A DNA stretch of 64,000 nt from Stenotrophomonas lacuserhaii (GCF_014836545.1 NZ_JACSQS010000003.1:109091-173090); one strand, 5' to 3'; positions 1-9,569 are shown, numbered from the stretch's first letter. Program-made: numbers and translations. The notes: generated by a model not told the origin, from the letters alone.

Positions 1-105
1 GGTTTTGGCCGCCCCCCCACCCCCCCCCCCCGCCCGGCCCCACCCCAGCTGTAGCTCTGAACGAGCCACCCGCGAGGAGGTCTCTTTCCGTCCCGCCTCC
101 GGGAT

Positions 106-1944
106 TTACTCGACGGTCACGCTCTTGGCCAGGTTGCGTGGCTTGTCCACGTCGGTGCCGCGCGCCAGGGCGGTGTGGTAAGCGAGCAGCTGCACCGGAA
201 TGGTGTGCACGATCGGGCTCAGTACACCGGCATGGCGCGGCGTGCGGATAACGTGCACGCCTTCGGATTCGACGAAGTGGCTGTCCTGGTCGGCGAACAC
301 GAACAGCTCGCCACCCCGCGCGCGCACTTCCTGCATGTTGGATTTCACCTTCTCCAGCAGGCTGTCGTTGGGCGCGATCACCACCACCGGCATGTCTTCG
401 TCCACCAGCGCCAGCGGGCCGTGCTTGAGTTCGCCGGCCGGGTAGGCCTCGGCGTGGATATAGGTGATTTCCTTCAGCTTGAGCGCGCCTTCCAGCGCGA
501 TCGGGTAATGCAGGCCGCGCCCCAGGAACAGCGCGCTGCTCTTGCGTGCGAAGCGCTCGGCCCACGCGGCGATCTGCGGCTCCATGTTCAGCGCATGCTG
601 CACGCTGCCCGGCAGGAAACGCAGCTGCTCCAGGTAGTCCGCTTCCTGTGCGGCATCGATGCGACCCTGCAGCTTGCCCAGCACCACGGTCAGCTGGAAC
701 AGCGCCGCCAGCTGGGTGGTGAACGCCTTGGTCGAGGCCACGCCGATTTCGGCACCGGCGCGGGTGTAGCAGACCAGCTCGCTGGCACGCGGGATCGCGC
801 TTTGCGGCACGTTGCAGATCGACAGCGTGTGCAGGTGTCCCAGTGACTTGGCGTACTTGAGCGCTTCCATCGTATCCAGCGTTTCGCCGGACTGGGACAG
901 GGTGACCACCAGATGCTTCGGATCCGCGTACGCAGCGCGGTAGCGGTATTCGCTGGCGATCTCCACGTTGCACGGCAGGCCGGCGATCGATTCGATCCAG
1001 TAACGCGCGGTCATGCCGGCGTAGTAGCTGGTGCCACAGGCCAGGATCTGCACTCCGGTGATGCCCGACAGCACCGCTTCGGCGTTCTTGCCGAACAGTT
1101 CGGCCGGGAATCCACCCGCGTCGATCGCCGCTTCGATGGTATCGCCCAGCGCGCGCGGCTGCTCATGCACTTCCTTCTGCATGAAATGGCGATACGGACC
1201 GAGTTCCAGCGAGGCCAGCGAGACATCGGACAGGTGCTCGCCACGATCGATCGGCTGGTCATGCGCGTCATACACCTGCACGCCATCGCGGCGCACGTCG
1301 GCGGTGTCGCCCTCTTCAAGGAAGATCACCCGGCGCGTGGAGGAAATGATCGCCGATACATCGGAGGCGACGAAATTCTCGCCTTCGCCCAGGCCAACCA
1401 GCAGCGGGCAGCCCATGCGGGCGCAGACGAAGTGCTCCGGCTCGGCCCGGCTCATCACCGCCAGCGCATAGGCGCCGGTCAGTTCCTTTACCGTGCGCTG
1501 CAGCGCGGACAACAGGCTTCCGCCGTCCTTGAGGTGATGGTGCATCAGGTGGGCGATGACTTCGGTATCGGTCTGCGATTCGAACACGTAGCCCAGCGCG
1601 CGCAGTTTCTCGCGCTGCGCTTCGTGGTTTTCAATGATGCCGTTGTGCACCAGCGCCACGCCATCGCTGATGTGCGGGTGGGCGTTGGCCTCGGTGACGC
1701 CGCCATGGGTTGCCCAGCGCGTATGCCCGATGCCGAGCACGCTGTTGAAGCCTTCGGCACCGGCGGCAGAGGCCATCTCCGAGACGCGGCCGGTGCGGCG
1801 TACGCGGCGGATCTCCGCTTGCTCTCCAGGCTCAAGCACGGCGATGCCCGACGAATCGTAGCCGCGGTACTCCAGCCGCTTCAGGCCTTCGATGAGCACC
1901 GGCACCACATCGCGATCAGCGATCGCACCCACGATTCCGCACAT
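106..1944 (-). CDS. glmS: Glutamine-fructose-6-phosphate aminotransferase (isomerizing)
   Basis: GlmS makes glucosamine-6-phosphate from fructose-6-phosphate and glutamine, the first step towards UDP-GlcNAc for peptidoglycan and LPS. The 612-residue protein begins MCGIVGA, so after Met removal Cys2 is the N-terminal nucleophile of the glutaminase domain (about 1-220). GHTRWATHG and HNGIIEN are glutaminase motifs. Two SIS sugar-isomerase domains follow (about 290-600), with CGTSYYAG and SQSGET. The end [13 protein letters not shown] is the usual GlmS C-terminus. Length is normal for the family. The gene is cytoplasmic and monocistronic here; glmU, which acts later in the same pathway, lies 7.6 kb away. 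Confidence 0.98.
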   Translation of the reverse strand: MCGIVGAIADRDVVPVLIEGLKRLEYRGYDSSGIAVLEPGEQAEIRRVRRTGRVSEMASAAGAEGFNSVLGIGHTRWATHGGVTEANAHPHISDGVALVHNGIIENHEAQREKLRALGYVFESQTDTEVIAHLMHHHLKDGGSLLSALQRTVKELTGAYALAVMSRAEPEHFVCARMGCPLLVGLGEGENFVASDVSAIISSTRRVIFLEEGDTADVRRDGVQVYDAHDQPIDRGEHLSDVSLASLELGPYRHFMQKEVHEQPRALGDTIEAAIDAGGFPAELFGKNAEAVLSGITGVQILACGTSYYAGMTARYWIESIAGLPCNVEIASEYRYRAAYADPKHLVVTLSQSGETLDTMEALKYAKSLGHLHTLSICNVPQSAIPRASELVCYTRAGAEIGVASTKAFTTQLAALFQLTVVLGKLQGRIDAAQEADYLEQLRFLPGSVQHALNMEPQIAAWAERFARKSSALFLGRGLHYPIALEGALKLKEITYIHAEAYPAGELKHGPLALVDEDMPVVVIAPNDSLLEKVKSNMQEVRARGGELFVFADQDSHFVESEGVHVIRTPRHAGVLSPIVHTIPVQLLAYHTALARGTDVDKPRNLAKSVTVE

Positions 1945-2020
1945 AGTCCCGCATCCCTTGGTGTTGATCCGTACATTCTAGCGTGGCTGTCCGCCCTGGC
2001 CGCCTGGCCGCTTAACGAAA

Positions 2021-2054
2021 GTGTCCGTGCGCCTGTCCGCGGACACACGGACAC
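2021..2054. promoter_or_regulatory. Nested inverted repeat, candidate enhancer for the sigma-54 regulator
   Basis: GTGTCCGTG at 2021-2029 pairs perfectly with CACGGACAC at 2046-2054. Between them sits the palindrome TGTCCGCGGACA (2034-2045). The four half-sites share TGTCC/GGACA, as expected for two dimers of an NtrC-type activator. The centre is about 85 bases upstream of the start predicted from the sigma-54 promoter at 2099, a usual enhancer distance. Binding by the regulator encoded at 6834-8177 is an inference. Confidence 0.6.
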
Positions 2055-2098
2055 CCGCGCGAAGATCGCAACTGCTTGATCGTAAAGGGGTGAAAAGT

Positions 2099-2115
2099 TG
2101 GCACGCTCCCTGCTT
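2099..2115 (+). promoter_or_regulatory. Sigma-54 (-24/-12) promoter of the ABC exporter operon
   Basis: The sequence TGGCACGCTCCCTGCTT matches the sigma-54 consensus TGGCACG-N4-TTGCW with one mismatch (CTGC for TTGC). The invariant GG (2100-2101) and GC (2112-2113) are separated by exactly 10 bases. Transcription would start near 2125, just before the ATG at 2149. It fits an operon that encodes its own sigma-54-dependent response regulator. Confidence 0.7.
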
Positions 2116-2148
2116 CCGTACAGGCAGTCCGACCACCCAGGCCCTTCG

Positions 2149-3426
2149 ATGATCCGTGACACTTCCGCCCAGGACCAGATCGTTTCCACCGCCACGCCCG
2201 GTTCGGCCGCCAGCACCTGGCGCCGTTACCGCTGGCCGGCGCTCGCCGCGCTGCTGGTGCTGGCTGGCATTGCCTTTGCCGTGCATGGCTGGCTCAACGC
2301 CAGCCGCTCGTTCGACAGCAGCCGGGTGCGCATCGCGCAGGTGGAACGCGGCGACCTGGTGCGCGACATCGCCGCCGACGGCCGGGTGATCGCGGCCAAC
2401 AGCCCGGTGCTGTACGCGATCTCCGCCGGCACGGTCACGCTGAAGGTGGTGGCCGGTGACGTGGTCAAGAAGGGCCAGGAACTGGCCTTGATCGACAGTC
2501 CGGAACTGCGCAGCAAGCTGGCACAGGAAGAGGCCACCCTGGCCGGGCTGGAAGCCGAATCCAGCCGTGCCGCACTGGATGCCACCCTGACCCGCGCTAA
2601 ATCGCGCAAGGACACCGACCAGGCCGGCATCGAGAAAGTCGCCGCCGAGCGCGACCTGCAGCGCTACCAGCGTGGTTTCGACGGCGGCGCGGTGCCGCAG
2701 ATCGACCTGGCACGCGCGCAGGACGCCTTGAAGAAAGCCGACATCAACCTGGTGAACGCCCAGGCCGACACCCGTCTGCAGGGCCAGGGCGCCGACCTGG
2801 ACGCGCGCAACAAGCGCCTGCTGGCCGACCGCCAGCGCGCGGTGGTGGCCGAGGTCAAGCGCCAGGTGGACGCGCTGACCCTGCGCGCCCCGTTCGACGG
2901 CCAGGTCGGCCAGGTGCAGGCGGTGCAGCACACCAACCTGGTCGCCAATGCGCCGGTGCTGGGCGTGGTCGACCTGTCCAATTTTGAAATCGAGATCAAG
3001 GTGCCGGAAAGCTTCGCCCGCGACCTGGCGATCGGCATGCCGGCGCAGCTGACCAGCGGCAGCGGCCAGCCGTTCGCCGGAGAGATCAGCGCGGTGTCGC
3101 CGGAGGTGGTCAACGGCGAGGTCAATGCCCGCGTGCGCTTCGCCGACAAGCAGCCGGCCGGCCTGCGCCAGAGCCAGCGCATGTCCGTGCGCGTGCTGCT
3201 GGATACGCGCAAGGACGTGCTGAAGGTGGAGCGTGGCCCGTTCGTCGAACAGGGCACCGGCAATGCTTACGTCATGGACGGCAGCACCGCCGTGCGCCGC
3301 CCCGTGCAGCTGGGCGTGAGCAGCCTGGGTGAAGTGGAGATCCTGTCCGGCGTGCAGCCGGGAGATCGCATCGTGGTCGCCGGCAGCGACCTGTTCAAGG
3401 ACGCCGAGCGCGTTTCCATCAACTGA
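2149..3426 (+). CDS. Periplasmic adaptor (HlyD/MacA-like) of an ABC exporter
   Basis: This is a membrane-fusion protein that should link the inner-membrane ABC transporter encoded next to it to an outer-membrane channel. From the ATG at 2149 it has 425 residues: a short cytoplasmic N-terminus, one membrane segment (about 29-47), a split biotinyl-lipoyl-like domain, a helical hairpin rich in Ala, Glu, Lys and Arg (about 120-230) and a beta-barrel/membrane-proximal part. I chose 2149 because an in-frame start further upstream (2098) would lie inside the sigma-54 promoter. The ATPase gene starts 30 bases after the stop. The substrate is unknown; relatives export peptides or macrolides. Confidence 0.85.
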   Translation: MIRDTSAQDQIVSTATPGSAASTWRRYRWPALAALLVLAGIAFAVHGWLNASRSFDSSRVRIAQVERGDLVRDIAADGRVIAANSPVLYAISAGTVTLKVVAGDVVKKGQELALIDSPELRSKLAQEEATLAGLEAESSRAALDATLTRAKSRKDTDQAGIEKVAAERDLQRYQRGFDGGAVPQIDLARAQDALKKADINLVNAQADTRLQGQGADLDARNKRLLADRQRAVVAEVKRQVDALTLRAPFDGQVGQVQAVQHTNLVANAPVLGVVDLSNFEIEIKVPESFARDLAIGMPAQLTSGSGQPFAGEISAVSPEVVNGEVNARVRFADKQPAGLRQSQRMSVRVLLDTRKDVLKVERGPFVEQGTGNAYVMDGSTAVRRPVQLGVSSLGEVEILSGVQPGDRIVVAGSDLFKDAERVSIN

Positions 3427-3456
3427 CACCACCCCTTACCGAATCTGGAGAGAACC

Positions 3457-4173
3457 ATGCTTGAGATGCGCGCTGTCGCCAAAGTGTTCCGCACCGAACA
3501 GGTGGAAACCCATGCCCTGCGTTCGCTTGACCTGCTGGTCAACGAGGGCGAGTTCGTTGCCGTGACCGGTCCGTCCGGCTCGGGCAAGACCACGTTCCTC
3601 AACATCGCCGGCCTTCTGGAAACCTTCACCAGCGGCACCTACCTGCTCGATGGCCAGGATGTCAGCAAGCTCGGCGACGATGCGCGCAGCCGCCTGCGCA
3701 ACCAGAAGATCGGCTTCATCTTCCAGGGCTTCAACCTGATCCCCGACCTCAACCTGTTCGACAACGTCGATGTGCCACTGCGCTACCGCGGCATGTCCGC
3801 GGCCGAACGCCGCGAGCGCATTGAAAAGGCGTTGAGCCAGGTCGGCCTGGGCTCGCGCATGAAGCACTATCCCAGTGAGCTGTCCGGCGGCCAGCAGCAG
3901 CGCGCGGCGATCGCCCGCGCACTGGCCGGCAGCCCGCGCCTGCTGCTGGCCGATGAGCCGACCGGCAACCTGGACAGCACCATGGCGCGCGGGGTGATGG
4001 AGCTGCTGGAGGAAATCAATGCCGCCGGCACCACGATCGTGATGGTCACCCACGATCCGGAACTGGCCGCGCGTGCGCAGCGCAACGTGCACATCGTCGA
4101 TGGCCAGGTGACCGACCTGCTGCGCGAGCCGGTGCTGGCAACCGCGCGGCGCATCGCCGCCGTCAACGAGTGA
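3457..4173 (+). CDS. ABC transporter ATP-binding protein (MacB/LolD type)
   Basis: The 238-residue ATPase energises the exporter. Walker A is GPSGSGKTTF, the signature is LSGGQQQRAAIARAL and Walker B is LLLADEPTGNLD, followed by the switch histidine in VMVTHDPELA. The sequence FIFQGFNLIPDLN is the Q-loop typical of the LolD/MacB group. It is a stand-alone ATPase, unlike MacB, where ATPase and permease are fused. The ribosome site GGAGAG precedes the ATG. The stop overlaps the start region of the first permease, so translation is probably coupled. Confidence 0.92.
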   Translation: MLEMRAVAKVFRTEQVETHALRSLDLLVNEGEFVAVTGPSGSGKTTFLNIAGLLETFTSGTYLLDGQDVSKLGDDARSRLRNQKIGFIFQGFNLIPDLNLFDNVDVPLRYRGMSAAERRERIEKALSQVGLGSRMKHYPSELSGGQQQRAAIARALAGSPRLLLADEPTGNLDSTMARGVMELLEEINAAGTTIVMVTHDPELAARAQRNVHIVDGQVTDLLREPVLATARRIAAVNE

Positions 4174-4181
4174 GGTCCGCC

Positions 4182-5486
4182 ATGTTCGCTTACTACGTCC
4201 GCCTGGCCGTGCGCAGCTTCCGCCGCAACAAGGTACTGACCGCGTTGATGGTGGTGGCCATCGCACTGGGCATCGGCGCCTCGATGACCACCCTGACGGT
4301 CTTCCACGTACTGTCCGGCGATCCGATCCCGGGCAAGAGCGACCGCCTGTTCTACGTGCAGCTGGATCCGCGCCCGAAGTCAGGGTACGTCCCCGGTGAA
4401 GAACCCGAAGAGCAGATGACCCGCTTCGATGCGGAAACGCTGCTGCGTGACAAACGCGCGCAGCGCCAGGCCGTGATGACCGCCGGCGGCGCCACGATCG
4501 TGCCGGAGAGCAGCACGCTGAAGCCGTTCTCGGTGGATTCGCGCTACACCTCGGCCGACTTCTTCCCGATGTTCGAGGTGCCGTTCCAGTACGGCAATCC
4601 CTGGACCGCCGCCGACGACGAGGGACGCGGTCGGGTGGTGGTGCTGTCCAAGGCGCTCAACGACAAGGTGTTCAACGGTGCCAACAGCGTGGGCCGCAAC
4701 CTGACCGTCAGTGGCCATTCGCTGCGCGTGGTCGGCGTGCTGAAGGCCTGGCAGCCCCAGCCGCGCTTCTTCGACCTGTCCTTCAGCGCCTACGGCCAGG
4801 AGGAAGACGTGCTGATGCCGTTTTCCACGTCGATCGACCTGAAGATGGGCAGCTCGGGCAATATGAACTGCTTCGGCGACGGCTCCCCGGACGGCTCCAG
4901 CTACGACCTCAACGCCCCCTGCACCTGGTTGCAGTACTGGGTCGAACTGGATCCGGCCAAGGCCGATGACTTCCGCCAGTACCTGGTCAATTATTCGGAC
5001 CAGCAGCGGGCAGCGGGTCGATTCCAGCGCCCGGCCAACACCCGTCTTTCCAGCGTGATGGAATGGCTGGACTACAAGAAGGCCGTTCCCAGTGACGTGC
5101 GCCTGCAGGTCTGGCTGGCCCTCGGCTTCCTGGTGGTATGCCTGATCAACACCGTCGGCCTGCTGCTGGCCAAGTTCCTGCGCCGCAGCGGCGAGATCGG
5201 CGTGCGCCGCGCCCTCGGTGCCAGCCGTGGCCAGATCTTCCTGCAGTGCGTGGTGGAAGCGGGCGCGGTCGGCGTGGCCGGCGGATTGCTGGGTATCGGA
5301 CTGGCGTTGATCGGCCTGTATGCCGTGCGCCAGCAGCCGGTGGAATACGCAAAGCTCGCCCATCTGGACGGCAGCATGCTGGTGCTGGCCATCGGCCTGA
5401 CCCTGTTTGCCAGCCTGGCCGCCGGCATGCTGCCTGCGTGGCGCGCCATGCAGGTCACCCCGGCCATCCAGCTCAAGTCGCAGTAA
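4182..5486 (+). CDS. ABC transporter permease, MacB/FtsX family (first of two)
   Basis: The protein has 434 residues: an N-terminal membrane segment (about 12-34), a large periplasmic MacB_PCD-type domain (about 40-300) and three C-terminal membrane segments with the FtsX motif EIGVRRALGASRGQIF. I prefer the ATG at 4182, preceded by TGAGG, over a GTG at 4170 that overlaps the stop of the ATPase gene. It probably pairs with the second permease, encoded 21 bases downstream, to make a heterodimeric MacB-like exporter. Substrate unknown. Confidence 0.88.
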   Translation: MFAYYVRLAVRSFRRNKVLTALMVVAIALGIGASMTTLTVFHVLSGDPIPGKSDRLFYVQLDPRPKSGYVPGEEPEEQMTRFDAETLLRDKRAQRQAVMTAGGATIVPESSTLKPFSVDSRYTSADFFPMFEVPFQYGNPWTAADDEGRGRVVVLSKALNDKVFNGANSVGRNLTVSGHSLRVVGVLKAWQPQPRFFDLSFSAYGQEEDVLMPFSTSIDLKMGSSGNMNCFGDGSPDGSSYDLNAPCTWLQYWVELDPAKADDFRQYLVNYSDQQRAAGRFQRPANTRLSSVMEWLDYKKAVPSDVRLQVWLALGFLVVCLINTVGLLLAKFLRRSGEIGVRRALGASRGQIFLQCVVEAGAVGVAGGLLGIGLALIGLYAVRQQPVEYAKLAHLDGSMLVLAIGLTLFASLAAGMLPAWRAMQVTPAIQLKSQ

Positions 5487-5507
5487 GCACGTCAACGAGG
5501 AATCACC

Positions 5508-6722
5508 ATGGACATCCGCCCCATCCTCAGCACGCTGCGCCGGCACAAGACCGCCGCCTCGCTGATCGTGCTTGAAGTCGCACTGACCTGCGCCATCGTC
5601 TGCAACGCGCTGTTCCTGGTCAGCCAGCGCATCGAGAAAATCAGCCAGCCCAGCGGCCTGGCCGAAAAAGAACTGGTGGTGGTGCGGGTCAGTGGCATCG
5701 GCAAGCAGACCGATGCCATGGCGCGCACCCGCGAAGACCTGGCATCGCTGCGCGCGATCCCCGGGGTCACCAGCGTGACCCGGGCCAGCCAGCTGCCGTT
5801 CCGCACCAGTTCGTCCAACAGCGGTATCTCGCTCACGCCCGAACAGGAAAAGCCGACCATCCATTCCACCATGTACTACGTCAACGAGAACGCGCTGCCT
5901 ACGCTGGGGTTGAACCTGGTGGCCGGACGTGACTTCCAGCCCGGCGAATTCGTCGATCGCGAAGAAGCCATGAAGGCCTTCCCGAACGACAAGGCCGTGG
6001 CGGGCATCTTCAGCAAGGCCGCTGCCGACCGGCTCTCGCCGGGCACGTCCGCTGTCGGCAAGACCTTCTACATCGGCACCCAGCCGGTGCATGTGGTGGG
6101 CGTGGTGGAGTATCTGGCGACGCCTACCGGTTGGGACGACAACACCGACATGTCCTTGCTGCTGCCGATGCGTACCACGTTCACTGAGGGGCTGTACCTG
6201 CTGCGTACCGATCCGCAGCGCCGGCAGGAAGTGCTGACCGCTGCGTTGGCGGCGCTGGAACGCAACGATCCGAACCGGCTGGTGCGCGAGAAGCTCACCT
6301 ACGAGGAGCAGCGCGACAGCTACTTCAAGAATGACCGGGCGATGGTCGGCCTGCTGATCACCGTGTGCGTGGCCCTGCTGGTGGTGACCGCGCTGGGCAT
6401 CGTCGGGCTGGCCAGCTTCTGGGTGCAGCAGCGCAGCAAGCAGATCGGCATCCGCCGCGCACTGGGTGCGACGCGGGGACAGATCCTGCGCTACTTCCAG
6501 ACCGAGAACTTCCTGCTGGCCACGGTGGGTATCGTGCTGGGCATGCTGGCCGCCTACGCGATCAACCTGGCGCTGATGAACACCTACGAGCTGCCGCGCA
6601 TGCCGCTGGTCTACCTGCCGGTGGGCGCGGTGCTGCTGTGGCTGCTGGGCCAGGTGGCGGTGTTCGGGCCGGCCCGGCGCGCCGCCGCAGTACCGCCGGC
6701 GGTGGCCACCCGCGGCAGCTGA
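5508..6722 (+). CDS. ABC transporter permease, MacB/FtsX family (second of two)
   Basis: This 404-residue protein has the same plan as its neighbour: one N-terminal membrane segment, a periplasmic domain and three C-terminal segments with QIGIRRALGATRGQIL. The two permeases are clearly related in the FtsX region but differ in the periplasmic domain, so the exporter is probably a heterodimer. The ribosome site AACGAGGAATCACC precedes the ATG. It is followed by about 110 bases containing GTAG-type repeats before the regulator gene. Confidence 0.88.
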   Translation: MDIRPILSTLRRHKTAASLIVLEVALTCAIVCNALFLVSQRIEKISQPSGLAEKELVVVRVSGIGKQTDAMARTREDLASLRAIPGVTSVTRASQLPFRTSSSNSGISLTPEQEKPTIHSTMYYVNENALPTLGLNLVAGRDFQPGEFVDREEAMKAFPNDKAVAGIFSKAAADRLSPGTSAVGKTFYIGTQPVHVVGVVEYLATPTGWDDNTDMSLLLPMRTTFTEGLYLLRTDPQRRQEVLTAALAALERNDPNRLVREKLTYEEQRDSYFKNDRAMVGLLITVCVALLVVTALGIVGLASFWVQQRSKQIGIRRALGATRGQILRYFQTENFLLATVGIVLGMLAAYAINLALMNTYELPRMPLVYLPVGAVLLWLLGQVAVFGPARRAAAVPPAVATRGS

Positions 6723-6765
6723 GGCATACCCGCCCCGGCTTGTATATCCTGCTGCCATGATGTCC

Positions 6766-6818
6766 GTAGCGCCGTGCCCTGCCCGGCGCCTGCATTCGGC
6801 CGAGCACGGCTCGGCGCC
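6766..6818. repeat. GTAG-type palindromic repeats between permease and regulator genes
   Basis: An imperfect copy starting GTAGCGCCG (6766-6790) is followed by the hairpin GCCGAGCACGGCTCGGC (6799-6815). They resemble the REP hairpins found elsewhere in the window. They may dampen read-through from the transporter genes into the regulator genes. Confidence 0.5.
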
Positions 6819-6833
6819 AACTGAAGCTGCCGC

Positions 6834-8177
6834 ATGCCCGCGATCCTGATCATCGACGACAACACCAGCGTGGCCACCGCGCTGGACGTGCTGTTCTCGC
6901 TGCACGACATCGATACCCTGCAGGCGACGTCGCCGGAACAGGGGCTCGCGCTGCTGCGCGAACATCCGGTGGACCTGGTGATCCAGGACATGAACTTCAC
7001 CGAGGACACCACCTCCGGCGAAGAAGGTGAGGCATTGTTCGCCCGCATCCGCCAAGCCCACCCGGACCTGCCGGTGATCCTGCTGACCGCGTGGACCCAC
7101 CTCGGCACGGCGGTGGAGCTGGTGAAGGCCGGCGCGGCCGACTACCTGCCCAAGCCGTGGGATGACCGCAAGCTGCTGACCACGGTCAACAACCTGCTGG
7201 AGCTCTCCGAGGCGCGCAGCGAGCTGGATCGTCGGCGTCAACGCGAGCAGCGCCAGCGCAGCGCACTGGAGCAACGCTACGATCTGTGCGGTGCGGTGTT
7301 CGCCGATCCTGCCAGCGAGCGCGTGATCGCGCTGGCCTGCCAGGTCGCGCGGTCGGCGCTGCCCGTGCTCATCACCGGCCCGAACGGCGCCGGCAAGGAA
7401 AAGATCGCGCAGATCATCCAGGCCAACTCCGCGGCGGCGAAGGGCCCGTTCGTGACGGTCAACTGTGGCGCATTGCCGGCCGAGCTGATCGAAGCGGAAC
7501 TGTTCGGTGCCGAGGCAGGTGCCTACACCGGAGCCAACAAGGCACGCGAGGGAAAATTCGAGGCCGCCGACGGTGGCACGCTGTTCCTGGACGAGATCGG
7601 CAACCTGCCGCTGGGCGGCCAGATGAAGCTGCTGCGCGTTCTGGAAACCGGCCGCTTCGAACGGCTCGGCTCCAACCGCGAACGCCAGGTCAAGGTGCGC
7701 GTGGTCAGCGCCACCAATGCCGACCTGGGCGCGATGATCCGCGAGGGCAGCTTCCGCGAAGACCTGTATTACCGGCTCAACACGGTCGAGCTGACGCTGC
7801 CTCCACTGGCCGAGCGGCCCGGCGATATCGTGCCGCTGGCCGAGCACTTCCTGGCAGCTGACAAACCACTGTCCGCCGCCGCGCGCACGGCATTGCAGCG
7901 CCACCCCTGGCCAGGCAACGTACGCGAACTGCGCAACGTGATCCAGCGCGCCGAACTGCTGGCCATCGGCAACCGCATCGAAGTGGCCGACCTCAACCTG
8001 CCGCGCGCGCCCGCCGCCCCGCGTGGCGCCGGCGCGATGATCGACCCCGACCGCCAGCGCATCGAAGGCGCGTTGGCCAGCAACCACGGCATCATCGCCC
8101 AGGCCGCTGCCGAGCTGGGGCTGAGCCGGCAGGCCCTGTACCGGCGCATGGACCGCTTCGGCATTCCGCGCGAATGA
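6834..8177 (+). CDS. Sigma-54-dependent response regulator (NtrC family)
   Basis: The 447-residue protein has a receiver domain (1-120, phospho-acceptor Asp52 in VIQDMNF), an AAA+ sigma-54 activation domain (about 155-385) and a C-terminal Fis-type helix-turn-helix (AAAELGLSRQALYRRM). The Walker B region is GGTLFLDEIGNL. Two motifs depart from consensus: the sigma-54 contact loop is GAYTGA (229-234) instead of GAFTGA, and Walker A is GPNGAGKE (182-189) instead of GESGTGKE. Key Lys188 is kept, so ATP use is plausible. The ATGA overlap with the kinase gene shows coupling. It probably activates the promoter at 2099. Confidence 0.93.
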   Translation: MPAILIIDDNTSVATALDVLFSLHDIDTLQATSPEQGLALLREHPVDLVIQDMNFTEDTTSGEEGEALFARIRQAHPDLPVILLTAWTHLGTAVELVKAGAADYLPKPWDDRKLLTTVNNLLELSEARSELDRRRQREQRQRSALEQRYDLCGAVFADPASERVIALACQVARSALPVLITGPNGAGKEKIAQIIQANSAAAKGPFVTVNCGALPAELIEAELFGAEAGAYTGANKAREGKFEAADGGTLFLDEIGNLPLGGQMKLLRVLETGRFERLGSNRERQVKVRVVSATNADLGAMIREGSFREDLYYRLNTVELTLPPLAERPGDIVPLAEHFLAADKPLSAAARTALQRHPWPGNVRELRNVIQRAELLAIGNRIEVADLNLPRAPAAPRGAGAMIDPDRQRIEGALASNHGIIAQAAAELGLSRQALYRRMDRFGIPRE

Positions 8178-9520
8178 AGCAACGCTCCTTCACCTTCCAG
8201 CTGTTCCTGCGCCTGCTGCCGGTATTGGGCCTTGCGGCCGCACTGCCGTGGCTGCTGGCGTACTGGATGGACCACGGTTGGGGCGTGGCGATCCTGTCGG
8301 GAATCGTGCTGCTGGCGCTGATGTGGTTCAGCCTGAACCGCGCCATCGCACCGGTCCGCTCGCTGATGCGCGCGCTGTCCGGCGTGGTCAGCAGCTACAA
8401 GGACGGCGAGTTCAACTTCAGCGTGCACTGGTCGGGGCAGGACGAGCTGGGCCACCTGGTGGAGGCGCACCGCGAACTGGGTGACGTGCTGCGCGAGCAG
8501 CGGCAATCGCTGGTGCAGCGCGAACTGCTGCTGGACACGATGGTGCAGAACACCCCGGTGGCGATGCTGCTGCTGGCCGCCGGTGGCGATGGCCTGCAGC
8601 GCGTGGTGTTCTCCAACCTGGCCGCGCGCAAGCTGCTGCACGGCGGGTTCAAGCTCGAAGGACAGCGTTTGGCCGAACTGCTGGAACAGATGCCCATCGC
8701 CCTGCGCGATGCCATCTCGCGCGGCGGCGACAGCCTGTTCGCGGTGCGCGAAGAGGACAGCGAGGACGAGGAAGACGAGCAGATCTACCATCTCTCGCGC
8801 CGCGCCTTCCATCTGAATGGACGACCGCACGACCTGCTGCTGATCCGCCTGCTCACCGCCGAACTGCGCCGGCAGGAAGTACAGACCTGGAAAAAAGTCA
8901 TCCGCGTGATCAGCCACGAGCTCAATAATTCATTGGCTCCCATTGCGTCCCTGGCGCACTCCGGCGGTGAACTGGTCAAGCGTGAACGCTTCGACCGCCT
9001 GCCGGAGATCTTCTCTACCATCGAAGACCGTGCTCGCCATCTGGAGGGCTTCATCCGCGGCTACGCGCGGTTTGCCAAGTTGCCGCAGCCGCAGCTGCAG
9101 ACGGTGCACTGGGCACCTTTCCTGGCCAGCCTGCAGCAGCAGATTCCGTTCCAGATGGACGCGCTGGATGAAGACCTGCACAGCCGGGTCGACATCGCCC
9201 AGCTGGGCCAGGCGCTGCTGAACCTGGTCAAGAATGCGCACGAAGCCTGCGCCGACGCCGACCCGCCCAACGACGACGTGCGGGTCAAGGTCACCCGCCT
9301 GCCGCAGTGGCTGCGGCTGGATGTACTGGATCGCGGCAAGGGCATGAACGAGGCCGTGCTGCAGAACGCACTGACGCCCTTCTATTCCACCAAGCGCAAC
9401 GGCACCGGCCTGGGGCTGGCGTTGACCCGCGAGATCGTGGAAGCGCACGGCGGTCGCATCGCGCTGCAGAACCGCACCGAAGGCGGCCTGTGCGTGTCGT
9501 TGTTGTTGCCGCAGAACTGA
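8174..9520 (+). CDS. Sensor histidine kinase (NtrY-like), partner of the upstream regulator
   Basis: The 448-residue protein has two adjacent N-terminal membrane segments (about 12-52) with almost no periplasmic loop, then a HAMP-like linker, a PAS-like region (about 115-220), the H-box VISHELNNSLAPIASL with His248, and a HATPase domain with NLVKNAHEA, DRGKGM and NGTGLGLALTREIV. The missing sensor loop suggests it senses something in the membrane or cytoplasm, perhaps envelope stress or the exporter itself. Its ATG overlaps the regulator stop by four bases. Confidence 0.92.
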   Translation: MKQRSFTFQLFLRLLPVLGLAAALPWLLAYWMDHGWGVAILSGIVLLALMWFSLNRAIAPVRSLMRALSGVVSSYKDGEFNFSVHWSGQDELGHLVEAHRELGDVLREQRQSLVQRELLLDTMVQNTPVAMLLLAAGGDGLQRVVFSNLAARKLLHGGFKLEGQRLAELLEQMPIALRDAISRGGDSLFAVREEDSEDEEDEQIYHLSRRAFHLNGRPHDLLLIRLLTAELRRQEVQTWKKVIRVISHELNNSLAPIASLAHSGGELVKRERFDRLPEIFSTIEDRARHLEGFIRGYARFAKLPQPQLQTVHWAPFLASLQQQIPFQMDALDEDLHSRVDIAQLGQALLNLVKNAHEACADADPPNDDVRVKVTRLPQWLRLDVLDRGKGMNEAVLQNALTPFYSTKRNGTGLGLALTREIVEAHGGRIALQNRTEGGLCVSLLLPQN

Positions 9521-9569
9521 CCCGCGACGCCGAGCATGGCCCGGCGTTGCCGGGCGTGCCGGGAACCGC

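Noticed and set aside
4380..8087. A minus-strand open frame of more than 1,200 codons
   Set aside because: It lies opposite the two permeases and the sigma-54 regulator, whose motifs are clear. Its translation is rich in His, Gln, Arg and Gly, the usual artefact of high-GC DNA read on the wrong strand.
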